Origin: an uncultured Collinsella sp. | GTDB taxonomy: Bacteria > Actinomycetota > Coriobacteriia > Coriobacteriales > Coriobacteriaceae | Reading direction: 5' to 3' | Assembly (NCBI GenBank): GCA_937958315.1 | Contig: CALFGH010000042.1 | Coordinates: forward strand, 1-23,900 | Length of the DNA: 23,900 nucleotides | Shown here: positions 14,927 to 23,172 of the stretch, in pieces | Numbering within the stretch: position 1 is the first letter of the stretch | How the letters are laid out: each line of letters starts with the position of its first letter | The notes under the pieces: model-generated | Database searches by the model: none | Told to the model about the DNA's origin: nothing | Seen by the model: the letters and a program-made list of their open reading frames with translations, nothing else | Translations under genes and position numbers: made by a program

Positions 14927-14962
14927 AAAAAATGTGACAAAGGGACAGTCCCTTTGTCACAT
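14927..14962 (-). terminator. Palindromic terminator after xpt
   Basis: Arms 14932-14946 and 14948-14962 (ATGTGACAAAGGGAC and its complement) form a perfect 15-bp palindrome around one base. On the minus strand it is followed by six T, so it can end xpt transcription. The GGGACnGTCCC core is of a type I associate with dispersed REP-like repeats. Confidence 0.8.
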
Positions 14963-14989
14963 CGCATACCAATCGCTTGTGTTGCGCGC

Positions 14990-15568
14990 TTAGGCGAAGG
15001 TGATCTCGCCGGTCTCGCAGTCCATATCGGCGATACGGGCCAGGCTCTCAACGCGGAAGCCGCGCTCGCGGAGCTTATCGCCACCGCCCTGGAAGCCCTT
15101 CTCCACCGCAATGCCAATACCGGACACCTCGGCACCCGCAGCCTCGCAGATCTTGATAAGGCCCTCGAGCGCGCAGCCGTTGGCCAAGAAGTCGTCAATA
15201 ATCAGGACCTTGTCGCCCTCGGACAGGAAGCGCTTGCCGACGATGACCGGGTACTCCTTCTGCTTGGTAAAGGAGTAGATGGTCGTGGCATACTGCTCGC
15301 CGTCAAGGTTGATGGACTGGGCCTTCTTGGCAAAGACCACCGGCACGCCGCCAAAATGCTGGGCTGCAATGCAAGCCATGCCAATGCCCGAAGCCTCGAT
15401 CGTCAGGATCTTGTTGATCTCGACACCCTCGAACAGACGGGCCCACTCGGCGCCCATGTGGTCGAACAGCTCAACGTCGCACTGGTGGTTGAGGAAGGCA
15501 TCAACCTTAAGGACGTTACCGGCCTTTACGATGCCGTCATGGCGAATACGATCCTCAAGCTCCTGCAT
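14990..15568 (-). CDS. xpt: Xanthine phosphoribosyltransferase
   Basis: The 192-residue enzyme converts xanthine and PRPP to XMP in purine salvage. The sequence follows Bacillus-type Xpt: MQELEDRIRHDG, LTIEASGIGMACIAA (residues 55-69), YSFTKQKEYPVIV and the PRPP loop VLIIDDFLANGCALEGL (121-137). The length is normal. The ATG at 15568 has AAGGGG eight bases upstream. In Bacillus xpt is controlled by a guanine riboswitch, but I see no such fold in the 160 bases upstream. The gene stands alone and ends in a palindromic terminator. Confidence 0.95.
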   Translation of the reverse strand: MQELEDRIRHDGIVKAGNVLKVDAFLNHQCDVELFDHMGAEWARLFEGVEINKILTIEASGIGMACIAAQHFGGVPVVFAKKAQSINLDGEQYATTIYSFTKQKEYPVIVGKRFLSEGDKVLIIDDFLANGCALEGLIKICEAAGAEVSGIGIAVEKGFQGGGDKLRERGFRVESLARIADMDCETGEITFA

Positions 15569-15728
15569 GGCGCAACCCCTTCTCGCGGCAACGATACCGC
15601 GCGATTAATAAACGTTGTTCGATAGTCTACCACGGACCGACCCCCGACCGCCCCACAAGCCGTATCGCACCATAAAGCTGCAAGACCAGTAGACAGGCCC
15701 GATTCGTGGCAGACAGCCTCCCAACACG

Positions 15729-17033
15729 CTAATGCCGGATGCGCGTCCTCACCAAACGTACCAATGTGAGCGCAAAGCCCACGGTAGCAACGGCCATCAG
15801 CACGTAGAATACCAAACGGAAGCCAAAGAGGAACACGTCCGGACGACCCGCCACATAGCTCGTGACCGTCTTGCCCATCGCCGCGCTCGTCTGTCCATAC
15901 AGGATGCGCGACGCCGCCGTAATACCCAGCGCTATGCCCGCATAGCGCGCCAAGCTGCTCAAGCTGCCCGCAAAGCCAAGCGCCTCACGCGGAGCCGAAC
16001 CCATATACAGCGAATTATTGGGACTCTGGAAGATCGACGTGCCGCACGACATAAACGCAACGCAGCACACGATCATCAAGATGGAAGAGTGCTCGTCAAG
16101 CGTGCTCACCGCAAAGAGACCGCACACGTACACGCCCAGGCCAACGGCCGTGGGCGCTTCACAACCAACACGGTCGGACACCGAGCCCGAAAGCGGGCCC
16201 ACAAAGGCATTCACGACCGGCATCGCCAAAAACAACAGGCCGGAGATATCGGAGCTAAAGCCGTGGGCGTCCTGAAAGTAGAACGGCAGCACAAACTCGG
16301 AGGCACCGATACCCACGAACACGATAAGCATGCAAGCCAGGTTAATCGTGAAAGCCGAGCTCGCAAAGCAGCGACGCGCCGCCTCTGTCAACGGCATAGG
16401 GCGTTCGCCAGCCTCCGGCTTCACATGCGGCAGCGTATAGAGTCCCACGATAAACGAGATTACGCCAATGGGCAGATTGATAAGAAAGATGCTCTCCCAG
16501 GGAAAGCTCGCCACCAGCACGCCGCCGAGCACGGGGCCGCACATCATGCCAAGAGCCACAAAGGTCGCCAGAATGCCCATGGCACGGCCGCGCTCACGCG
16601 CCGGAAACGACTCGGTGATGATGCCCATATTGTTGGCCATCGCGGCGGCACAGCCAATGCCCTGCACGAAACGCGCCAAGATAAGCACCTCAAGCGAAGC
16701 CGAAAGCCCGCAAAGCAACGAGCCACCCGTAAAGACGATTACACCAAGCTGGAACACATTCACCTTGCCGCGCACATCGCCCAAGCGGCCAAACGGCAGC
16801 ATGGCGACGCACGTCGCGAGCAGATACACCGAGCTCACGAGCTGAATGCGGTCGAGACCCACCCCCAGCTCCTTTTGCATCACTGGGAGCGCCACCGTCA
16901 CGATGCTCGCATCCAGACACGCCATAAAGGTCATGACGAGCACGGTGAACAGAATCGCCCATTTATTCTTACCGTGGGTGTCGCCCTCTAGGGCAATGTG
17001 TTCGCGGCGCAGCTGCTCGGCAGTTTTCTCCAT
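15729..17033 (-). CDS. MFS transporter, DHA2-like drug:proton antiporter
   Basis: The 434-residue inner membrane protein has at least twelve hydrophobic helices. MFS motif A is GRLGDVRGK after helix 2, the antiporter motif C region is MMCGPVLGGVL, and DASIVTVALP in helix 1 is typical of the EmrB/QacA group. At 434 residues it is shorter than 14-helix DHA2 members. The ATG at 17033 has AAAGGA upstream. The gene begins only 26 bases after the metY terminator, so expression may depend on readthrough. The exported compound is unknown. Confidence 0.88.
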   Translation of the reverse strand: MEKTAEQLRREHIALEGDTHGKNKWAILFTVLVMTFMACLDASIVTVALPVMQKELGVGLDRIQLVSSVYLLATCVAMLPFGRLGDVRGKVNVFQLGVIVFTGGSLLCGLSASLEVLILARFVQGIGCAAAMANNMGIITESFPARERGRAMGILATFVALGMMCGPVLGGVLVASFPWESIFLINLPIGVISFIVGLYTLPHVKPEAGERPMPLTEAARRCFASSAFTINLACMLIVFVGIGASEFVLPFYFQDAHGFSSDISGLLFLAMPVVNAFVGPLSGSVSDRVGCEAPTAVGLGVYVCGLFAVSTLDEHSSILMIVCCVAFMSCGTSIFQSPNNSLYMGSAPREALGFAGSLSSLARYAGIALGITAASRILYGQTSAAMGKTVTSYVAGRPDVFLFGFRLVFYVLMAVATVGFALTLVRLVRTRIRH

Positions 17034-17058
17034 GTATATCCTTTCTATCGTGCAACGC

Positions 17059-17105
17059 AAAAACGGGACCCCAATCGCCTACAAACGGACACGATCGGGG
17101 TCCCG
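17059..17105 (-). terminator. Intrinsic terminator after metY, directly before the MFS gene
   Basis: The 14-bp stem CGGGACCCCGATCG/CGATTGGGGTCCCG (one G-U on the minus strand) with a 14-nt loop is followed by five T. It stands between metY and the MFS ribosome site. Confidence 0.88.
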
Positions 17106-17174
17106 CCTACGGAATCGGAACTATGAGGACGTCGTCAGCCGAAAAGCCGTCCCACGCCTCGCACGCACGCTAGC

Positions 17175-18458
17175 CTAGCACTGCTCGAGCGCCTGCTCAA
17201 GGTCGGCAATCAGATCGGCCGTGTCCTCAAGGCCGCACGACAGGCGCACCATGTCGGCGGAGATGCCGCAGGCGATGAGCTCCTCGTCGTTCATCTGGCG
17301 ATGGGTGGCGTTTGCCGGGTGCAGGCAGCAGGTGCGAGCATCGGCCACGTGCGTGGCAATCTGGGCGAGCTTAAGGCTCTTCATAAAGGTCTCGGCCGCC
17401 GCACGGCCACCGTTAAAGCCAAAGCTCACAACGCCGCAGGTACCGTTGGGCATGTACTTCTGAGCGAGATCATAGTACTTGTCGCCCTCCAGGCCCGGAT
17501 AGCTCACGAAGCGTACCTTGGGATGGCTCTGCAGGAACTTGGCAACGGCCAGGCCGTTCTCACAATGACGCGGCATGCGCACATGCAGGCTCTCGAGCGA
17601 GCTGTTCAAGAAAAACGCCGCATGCGGGTTCTGCATGGGACCAAGATCGCGCATAAGCTGCGCGGTTGCCTTGGTAATAAAGGCGCCCTCGCGACCGAAC
17701 TTCTCGGCATAGGTCACGCCGTGGTAGCTCTCATCGGGCGTGGTAAGACCCGGGAACTTGTCCGCATGGGCCATCCAGTCAAACTGGCCGTGGTCGACGA
17801 TCACGCCGCCCAGGTAGGCAGCATGTCCATCCATGTACTTGGTGGTGGAGTGCGTAACGATGTCGGCGCCCCACTCAAAGGGACGGCACATCACGGGCGT
17901 CGGGAAGGTGTTGTCGACCATCAACGGCACGCCGTGGTCATGTGCGGCCTTGGCAAAGCGCTCAATATCGAGCACGGCAAGGGCGGGGTTGGCAATCGTC
18001 TCGCCAAAGACAAGCTTGGTATTGGGCTCAAAGGCCGCCTCGAGCTCCTCATCGGTGCAGTCGGGGGCAACGAACGTGCAGGTCAAGCCCATGCGCTCCA
18101 TGGTATGAGCAAGTAGGTTGTAGGTACCGCCGTAAATGGCAGAGCTTGCGACCACGTGATCGCCAGCACCGGCCACGTTAAAGATAGCGAGGAAGTTCGC
18201 AGCCATGCCCGAGCTCGTGAGCATCGCAGCGGTGCCGCCCTCCATCTCACAGATCTTGGCGGCAACCAAATCGCACGTGGGGTTCTGCAGACGGCTGTAG
18301 AAGTAGCCCGACTCCTCCAGGTCAAACAGCTTGCCCATGTGCTCGGACGTGTCGTACTTCCACGTGGTGGACTGGTAGATGGGCACCTGGCGCGGCTCGG
18401 CATCTCCCGGGTGATAGCCGCCCTGAACACATGTCGTACCGATGGTCTGCTCGCTCAT
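17175..18458 (-). CDS. metY: O-acetylhomoserine sulfhydrylase (Cys/Met metabolism PLP enzyme)
   Basis: The 427-residue PLP enzyme makes homocysteine directly from O-acetylhomoserine and sulfide. It opens GTTCVQGGYHPGDAEPRQVP, carries the SRLQNPT motif, and has the Schiff-base lysine in VTHSTTKYMDGH (Lys207). The length and the TTPDESYHGVTY segment fit MetY rather than cystathionine gamma-synthase. The ATG at 18458 has AAGGGAG upstream. I see no T-box or SAM riboswitch in the upstream 230 bases. The gene is divergent from the C_GCAxxG_C_C gene. A role in volatile sulfide assimilation in the gut is plausible. Confidence 0.93.
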   Translation of the reverse strand: MSEQTIGTTCVQGGYHPGDAEPRQVPIYQSTTWKYDTSEHMGKLFDLEESGYFYSRLQNPTCDLVAAKICEMEGGTAAMLTSSGMAANFLAIFNVAGAGDHVVASSAIYGGTYNLLAHTMERMGLTCTFVAPDCTDEELEAAFEPNTKLVFGETIANPALAVLDIERFAKAAHDHGVPLMVDNTFPTPVMCRPFEWGADIVTHSTTKYMDGHAAYLGGVIVDHGQFDWMAHADKFPGLTTPDESYHGVTYAEKFGREGAFITKATAQLMRDLGPMQNPHAAFFLNSSLESLHVRMPRHCENGLAVAKFLQSHPKVRFVSYPGLEGDKYYDLAQKYMPNGTCGVVSFGFNGGRAAAETFMKSLKLAQIATHVADARTCCLHPANATHRQMNDEELIACGISADMVRLSCGLEDTADLIADLEQALEQC

Positions 18459-18688
18459 ATCTAGCTCCCTTGCCTGGGTTACGTTTTATTCGGTTCACGA
18501 TACCGCTACCCTGCACCCCTCTCAACCCATCCCAAAGGTAGGTTGTTGGACAAATTGATCAGGGGTATTTATCTCAAGCCTTGGGCATTTGCTCGATAGA
18601 TAAAAATAAGGCATCCATGAAGCTCTCGATGATTATATGCACCGTCACGGGTACCATAGGCGGGTACACCGTAACCAAGGAGACAACG

Positions 18689-19135
18689 ATGAAGCAAATC
18701 GATATCGCCCAGCTCGACATCACCGCCTGCCAGGCTCAGGCTGCCGAATACCACGCCCGTGGTTTTAACTGCGCACAGGCCGTCGCCTGCACGCTCGCAC
18801 CTGCCGTCGGGCTCGACCCCCAGACAGCCTTTACCCTCACCGAGGGCTTTGGTGCCGGCATGGGCGGCATGACCGAAACCTGCGGCGCCATCTCAGGCGC
18901 CGTGGCCATCATGGGCTTTGTAATGAGCGACGGCATGGAAAACCCCAAGACCAAGGGCCAGACCTACAAGCTGTCGCGCGAAATCGCCAAGCGTTTTGGC
19001 GAGAAGAACACGACGACCGTCTGCGGCACGCTCAAGGGCATTGGATCGGATAAGGGTCCGCTCCGCAGCTGCCCTGGCTGCATCGACGATGCCGTCGAGA
19101 TCGCCTGCGATATGCTAAAGCAACTCGCCGAGTAA
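18689..19135 (+). CDS. C_GCAxxG_C_C family redox-active protein
   Basis: The 148-residue cytoplasmic protein matches the C_GCAxxG_C_C family, a putative redox or metal-binding group of anaerobes. It has FNCAQAVA (Cys28), EGFGAGMGGMTETCGAISGA with Cys65, then Cys112 (VCGTLKG), and Cys128 and Cys131 (RSCPGC). The start ATG at 18689 has AAGGAGA seven bases upstream; the frame is open back to 18581 but without a ribosome site. Upstream, near 18651-18671, two GGGTAC repeats (CACGGGTACC and CGGGTACACC) could bind a regulator. The biochemical role is unknown. It converges with yigZ on a shared hairpin. Confidence 0.88.
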   Translation: MKQIDIAQLDITACQAQAAEYHARGFNCAQAVACTLAPAVGLDPQTAFTLTEGFGAGMGGMTETCGAISGAVAIMGFVMSDGMENPKTKGQTYKLSREIAKRFGEKNTTTVCGTLKGIGSDKGPLRSCPGCIDDAVEIACDMLKQLAE

Positions 19136-19142
19136 ACGGCTG

Positions 19143-19199
19143 CAACAGAAAACGACGGCCGGCGCGCTTGGGATCCATCCAAAAGCACGCCGGCCGTCG
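19143..19199 (-). terminator. Terminator between convergent C_GCAxxG and yigZ genes
   Basis: The 17-base arms 19153-19169 and 19183-19199 pair with one wobble (a G-U only when read on the minus strand). The minus strand then continues TTTTCTGTT, so it mainly serves yigZ. Confidence 0.8.
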
Positions 19200-19202
19200 C
19201 CG

Positions 19203-19838
19203 TTAGAACTCGGCAAATTCGGGAGCGCCGACCTCAATCTCCTCGCGCCCCGCCATAAGCTCGCGCATCTTGGCGCAAAACGACTCCTGCTCCCCTGCCT
19301 TAAACACCAAGTGAAGTGTCACGGTATCCGCGTAATCGGTATCCGAAACCTTGGCACCCGAATCCTGGGCCAAGCGAAGCACCTGCTCATACTGCGGATA
19401 GGCCACATGCACGTCAACCGGCACGACACTCGTCATCTCGACGATCTGCCCAGCCTCTTGAGCCGCGGCCACCGCCGCCTGCGTCGCCGCGGTATAGGCG
19501 CGTACCAAGCCACCAGGCCCCAGCAGTGTGCCGCCAAAATAGCGCGTCACCACGCAGCAAACATTTTTGAGCCCCGCGCCGCGCAGCACCTCGAGCGTCG
19601 GCATACCGCTCGTGCGGCTCGGCTCACCATCATCGCTCTGGCGCTCGCGTCCATCGACCAAAATCCATACGGGCACATTATGCCGAGCGTCGTAATGACG
19701 CTTGCGAACCACCTCGATAAAGGCATTCGCCTCATCCTCGGACTCAATATGGACCAGCTGGGCAATAAACCGGCTCTTGCGGTCCACAAACTCGCCCGAA
19801 GCCTCAATATTCGATTGCAGAGTAAAATAGCTGTCCAA
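19203..19838 (-). CDS. yigZ: YigZ/IMPACT family protein
   Basis: The 211-residue protein has the UPF0029 domain in residues about 15-125 (GEFVDRKSRFIAQL, HNVPVWIL, DDGEPSRTSGMP, RYFGGTLLGPGGLVRAY), followed by a smaller C-terminal domain. The family is linked to translation control and protease-like folds, but the bacterial function is not settled. There is no ATG near the start. Two TTG codons follow each other, and the second (19838) is five bases from an AGGGG ribosome site, so I chose it. It lies downstream of rnpB and the repeat pair C/D. Confidence 0.9.
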   Translation of the reverse strand: MDSYFTLQSNIEASGEFVDRKSRFIAQLVHIESEDEANAFIEVVRKRHYDARHNVPVWILVDGRERQSDDGEPSRTSGMPTLEVLRGAGLKNVCCVVTRYFGGTLLGPGGLVRAYTAATQAAVAAAQEAGQIVEMTSVVPVDVHVAYPQYEQVLRLAQDSGAKVSDTDYADTVTLHLVFKAGEQESFCAKMRELMAGREEIEVGAPEFAEF

Positions 19839-19952
19839 CAAAGCCCCTCAACAACAAGCAAAGCAACAAACAGCCTCAATAATACGGCAAAGCCCGTACC
19901 GATAACCCAAGTAAATAGAACGGCAACGTCAATGACCAGGCAAAAACAGCGA

Positions 19953-20050
19953 GACGGCGTCAGCTGAGTCGATTTGGCCCGAAAGAGGAGGGAACGCGCC
20001 TTATGGCGGCGACCGACGAATGAGCGCCAAATCGGCCAGCTAACGCCGTC
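19953..20050 (+). repeat. Structured intergenic element, copy C
   Basis: The outer arms GACGGCGT...AGCTG...CGATTTGGC and their complement at 20026-20050 pair with small mismatches and a bulge. Internal-loop strands are GAAAGAGGAG and CGACGAATGA, and the apical loop contains CTTATGG. It lies directly beside copy D. Confidence 0.7.
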
Positions 20051-20058
20051 GAAGGCGA

Positions 20059-20157
20059 GAACCCGTCAGCGCGAGCAAGGTGCCTTGAAAGACGAGGGCA
20101 TTGACCTTATGGTCATGCCCGAAGGCTTGAAAGGCAGATTGCCGCGCTGACGGGTTC
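20059..20157 (+). repeat. Structured intergenic element, copy D
   Basis: A perfect 15-bp outer stem (20059-20073 with 20143-20157) encloses GCAA/TTGC, TGCCTT/AAGGCA, the conserved strands GAAAGACGAG and CGAAGGCTTGA, and a GGCATTGACC hairpin with loop TTAT. It begins 17 bases beyond the rnpB 3' end and is followed by GCAGCGTCAAC, also found after copy E. Confidence 0.8.
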
Positions 20158-20174
20158 GCAGCGTCAACATAGTT

Positions 20175-20536
20175 GCCAAGTGGGCCTATAAGCCGGGTTC
20201 TGTCGTGAACGGTCATTTATCTTGTCTGCACGTTACCATGCAGCTCCACGCACGCTACCCGAACGCGGACCGGGCCGGCCCATAGCGTTCCTATTCGCGC
20301 TTGCTCCGGATGGGGCTTGCCAAGCCGCCGTGTTGCCACGACGCTGGTGGTCTCTTACACCACCGTTTCAGCTTTTCCCTTTACGCCTTGCGGCGCAGGT
20401 GGGAGTCTTCTTTTCTGCGGCGCTTTCCGTCGGATCACTCCGCCCGGCCGTTAGCCGGCATCCCGCCCTCTGGAGCCCGGACTTTCCTCACGCGTACTGC
20501 AAGCAGCACATCGCGCGACCGTCTGGCCCACTCAGC
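20175..20536 (-). ncRNA. rnpB: RNase P RNA, bacterial type A
   Basis: On the minus strand the diagnostic conserved blocks appear in order: GAGGAAAGTCCGGGCTCC near the 5' end, then GTAAAGGGAAAAGCTGAAAC, and ACAGAACCCGGCTTATAGGC at the 3' end. The ends were set by the P1 helix: GCTGAGTGGGCC (20525-20536) pairs fully with GGCCCACTTGGC (20175-20186), including two G-U pairs. The length is about 362 nt. This ribozyme removes the 5' leader of precursor tRNAs. No protein gene occupies this span; ORFs on either strand here are spurious. True ends may differ by a few bases. Confidence 0.97.
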
Positions 20537-20544
20537 AGTGCAAG

Positions 20545-20550
20545 AGTGTA
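20545..20550 (-). promoter_or_regulatory. Candidate -10 box of rnpB
   Basis: TACACT on the minus strand lies eight bases before the first P1 base, the right distance for initiation at the RNA 5' end. The -35 is not clear. Confidence 0.35.
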
Positions 20551-20621
20551 ACACACCGTTGCCGCAAGCAATGACACAACACAAGCGTTCGACACGATAA
20601 ACCAAGAACCACGCTATACAG

Positions 20622-20740
20622 TACAATAGGGTCGTCGATGGGCAACGTCGTCAGTCGAGACGCGACCGCGCTCCGCACCCCTCCGTCTACTCGGTGCGTT
20701 CCCGCCTCTTCCCCGAGGCGGGATGTCGGCTTTTTTCATG
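20622..20740 (+). ncRNA. Possible small RNA between rnpB and rpsA
   Basis: A TACAAT box (20622-20627) precedes about 105 bases without an ORF. They fold into CGCACC/GGTGCG with a C- and T-rich loop containing CCTCC, then TCCCGCCTC/GAGGCGGGA with loop TTCCCC, and end near TTTTTT (20719-20724). C-rich loops are typical of small RNAs that pair with ribosome sites. The T-run begins seven bases after the last stem, so it is a poor terminator, and no -35 box is seen. Confidence 0.3.
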
Positions 20741-20818
20741 CACCGACAACCCAATAGCCTGTGGACAGTACAGGCAGCATTGCGCCCTGGTGGCATCGCG
20801 CACATCAGCAGCAAATGC

Positions 20819-20852
20819 AAAAAGGGACCCGTCCATTGCGGACGGATCCCTT
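20819..20852 (-). terminator. Intrinsic terminator of rpsA
   Basis: On the minus strand the 13-bp stem AAGGGATCCGTCC/GGACGGGTCCCTT (one G-U) with a 5-nt loop is followed by T residues. It lies 24 bases after the rpsA stop. Confidence 0.92.
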
Positions 20853-20876
20853 AAAACAAGTGATCGTCAAACCGAT

Positions 20877-22043
20877 TTACTCGGCGTCGGTCTCCTCGTC
20901 CTTCTTCTCGGAAGGCAGCGGGGTAACCTCGATCTCGACGCCCAGAGTCTCAGCAGCAGACTTCATGGACAGGGAGATGCGACGACGGTCGAGGTCGATC
21001 TCCATGACCTTGACCTGAACCTTGTCGCCCACGTGGGTGACCTGAGAAGGCTGATCGACGTGCTTGTTGGCCATCTCGGAGATGTGCACCAGGCCCTCGA
21101 TGCCCTCGCCCAGGTCGACGAAAGCGCCGAACGGGACAAGCTTGGTCACAGTGCCCTCGACGATAGCGCCGACGGGGTACTTCTTGACCAGTGCGCGCCA
21201 CGGATCCTCGGTGGTCTGCTTGAGACCCAGGGAGATGCGCTCGCGGTTGAGATCGACGTCGAGAACCTCGACCTCGACCTCCTGGCCGACCTTGACAACC
21301 TCGGAAGGATGGTTGACGTGGTTCCAGGAGAGCTCGGAGATGTGGATGAGGCCGTCGATACCGCCGAGGTCGACGAAAGCGCCGAAGTCGACGATGGAGG
21401 AAACGGTGCCCTGGAGACGCATGCCAGACTTGAGCTTGGACAGGATCTCGGAGCGCTCGGCCTTACGGGACTCCTCGAGCACGACGCGACGGGAGAGGAC
21501 GACGTTGTTGCGGTTGCGGTCCATCTCGATGACGCGGGCCTCGATGCGGGTGCCCATGTAGGAGGTGAGGTCCTTGACGCGACGGAGGTCGACGAGGGAA
21601 GCGGGCAGGAAGCCACGCAGGCCGATGTCGAGGATCAGGCCGCCCTTGACAACCTCGATAACCTCGCCCTCGACGTTCTCGCCGGAGTTGAACTTCTCCT
21701 CGATGCGGTTCCAAGCACGCTCGTACTCGGCACGCTTCTTGGACAGGACCAGACGACCGTCCTTGTCCTCCTTCTGGAGAACCAGAGCCTCGATGGGATC
21801 ACCGAGTGCAACGATGTCTGCAGGGTTAGCGTCCTTGCGGATGGACAGCTCGCGGACCGGGATAACGCCCTCGGACTTGAATCCGATGTCAACGAGCACC
21901 TCGTCATGCTCGATCTTAACGACAGTGCCGTTAACGAGATCGCCCTCATCAAAGTCGGTAATCGTACCGTCGATGAGGTTGTTCATCTCCTCCTCGTTGA
22001 CATCGTCAAGAGAGAAAATGGACGAGTTCTGAATCTCACTCAA
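20877..22043 (-). CDS. rpsA: 30S ribosomal protein S1
   Basis: The 388-residue protein has four S1 RNA-binding domains at about residues 35-105, 121-190, 207-276 and 292-361, each with the GxVxxIxxFGAFVDLG-type strand. The third and fourth are the best conserved (SSIVDFGAFVDLGGIDGLIH, LVPFGAFVDLGEGIEGLVH). Four domains is the actinobacterial/Bacillota size rather than the six of E. coli. The acidic tail ends KKDEETDAE. The start is TTG at 22043 with AAAGGGG about seven bases upstream; no ATG or GTG fits. It recruits mRNA to the ribosome and is probably essential. Confidence 0.96.
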   Translation of the reverse strand: MSEIQNSSIFSLDDVNEEEMNNLIDGTITDFDEGDLVNGTVVKIEHDEVLVDIGFKSEGVIPVRELSIRKDANPADIVALGDPIEALVLQKEDKDGRLVLSKKRAEYERAWNRIEEKFNSGENVEGEVIEVVKGGLILDIGLRGFLPASLVDLRRVKDLTSYMGTRIEARVIEMDRNRNNVVLSRRVVLEESRKAERSEILSKLKSGMRLQGTVSSIVDFGAFVDLGGIDGLIHISELSWNHVNHPSEVVKVGQEVEVEVLDVDLNRERISLGLKQTTEDPWRALVKKYPVGAIVEGTVTKLVPFGAFVDLGEGIEGLVHISEMANKHVDQPSQVTHVGDKVQVKVMEIDLDRRRISLSMKSAAETLGVEIEVTPLPSEKKDEETDAE

Positions 22044-22358
22044 AGGTGGACCCCTTTCGAACTACGGGGCCCCGATTGCTAGGACCTACAGAAGGGTGCG
22101 ACAAGCACACAACGTTTAGGAACACTCGGGAGCCGACAGATACTAATGTGACGCTTATGCAATCACGTTCGTATAGGTTACGGGGAAATCATTTCGATTT
22201 CAAGCGTGAACTGCGATTTTTTACTCGTGTGGAGACTTTTTCGTAATCTTATGAACACACGTCTCCGCAACTTGACGATAACCAGCCAGGCATTCGGCTT
22301 TGGGGTAAAGTATCCGGAGCCAACGATTCTAGATCGATTTTTCGAGAAAGGTGCCCGC
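22044..22358. other. Divergent intergenic region between rpsA and the HAD gene
   Basis: About 315 bases hold no gene. Features seen are a GGAGAC/GTCTCC inverted repeat (about 22230-22264), AT-rich tracts, and the rpsA ribosome site. Possible promoter hexamers exist on both strands, but none has a good partner at 16-18 bases, so none is called. Confidence 0.5.
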
Positions 22359-23117
22359 GTGCTCAAAGCAGTCGTTTTCGATATGGACGAGACGCTTCTT
22401 AGCATCAACCTCAACGCGTTCATCCTTCGCTATTTTAAGGATGTCTCGTCGATGCTCGCGGATATCGGGCGCCGCAGCCGCGGTGGCACGATGGCGCGCC
22501 TCGGCACCATTTTGGTCGACCTCAACGCCAACCGCCGAAGCGGCACGGACAACCGCACCAATCTTGAGTTTTACCGCACCGAGGTCGAGCGCAGGTGCGG
22601 CATCTGCCTCTCCGATCCGATCATTTACGAGGCGTTTACCTACTACGAACGCGAAGTGCTTCCGTACAAGAATGACGATGTCATCAACGCCCGCGCCATG
22701 CCGGGCGCACACGCCGCGCTTCAGGCCGTACAGGACGCAGGGCTGCGTTGCGCGCTCTTTACCAACCCCAGCTTTCCGCAAGGGGCCATCGAGTGTCGCA
22801 TGGGTTGGGGCAACTTGGCCGACGCCCCCTTTGAGCTCGTCACGCATATGGGAAACGCCACCCGCTGCAAGCCCGATGCCGCCTACTATCTCGAGCAGCT
22901 TCAGGTGATGGGGCTCGAGCCACACGAAGTCCTTATGGTGGGCAACGACCCCAAGCGCGACTTCCCCAGCCCCGCCTGCGGCATTCAGACTGCCTATGTT
23001 GGTCAGGGAAAACCTGGCCGAGCCACCTGGCGCGGAACCATGGAAGACTTCGCCCGCGACTTCAACGCCGCAATCGAAGCCTTCTACGAACACCAAGTAG
23101 CCGACGAACTGTCATAG
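22359..23117 (+). CDS. HAD-family hydrolase (phosphatase-like)
   Basis: The 252-residue protein starts at GTG 22359 (AAAGG eight bases upstream). The reading frame is open to 22206, but that part looks non-coding. Motif I is VVFDMDETLLS (nucleophile Asp10 and acid/base Asp12), motif II LFTNPS, motif III lysine in RCKPDAAYY, and motif IV MVGNDPKRDFPSP. The cap domain of about 110 residues lies between motifs I and II. The group includes phosphoglycolate and other small-molecule phosphatases; the substrate is unknown. It is divergent from rpsA and converges with the CyuA-like gene. Confidence 0.9.
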   Translation: MLKAVVFDMDETLLSINLNAFILRYFKDVSSMLADIGRRSRGGTMARLGTILVDLNANRRSGTDNRTNLEFYRTEVERRCGICLSDPIIYEAFTYYEREVLPYKNDDVINARAMPGAHAALQAVQDAGLRCALFTNPSFPQGAIECRMGWGNLADAPFELVTHMGNATRCKPDAAYYLEQLQVMGLEPHEVLMVGNDPKRDFPSPACGIQTAYVGQGKPGRATWRGTMEDFARDFNAAIEAFYEHQVADELS

Positions 23118-23172
23118 GACCCCTCCCTCGCCCCAAACAAAATAGCGCCGCAGGTTGAGCATAAGTCAGCGA

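Larger units (their letters stand above)
19839..20174. other. Gene-free region holding repeat copies C and D
   Basis: About 336 bases between yigZ and rnpB contain the tandem elements C and D and an A-rich stretch upstream of yigZ. No confident promoter for yigZ could be set; TATTAT is present on the minus strand near 19877 but lacks a -35 partner. Confidence 0.6.

Noticed and set aside
15569..15728. Purine riboswitch upstream of xpt
   Set aside because: The three-way junction and conserved loops could not be found.
18459..18688. SAM riboswitch or T-box upstream of metY
   Set aside because: No specifier loop, T-box sequence or SAM core seen on the minus strand.
20222..20626. Short ORFs on both strands
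   Set aside because: They overlap RNase P RNA, whose conserved blocks and P1 helix explain the sequence.
20694..22082. 462-codon open frame on the + strand
   Set aside because: Antisense shadow of rpsA; its repetitive Leu/Asp/Val content mirrors S1 codons.
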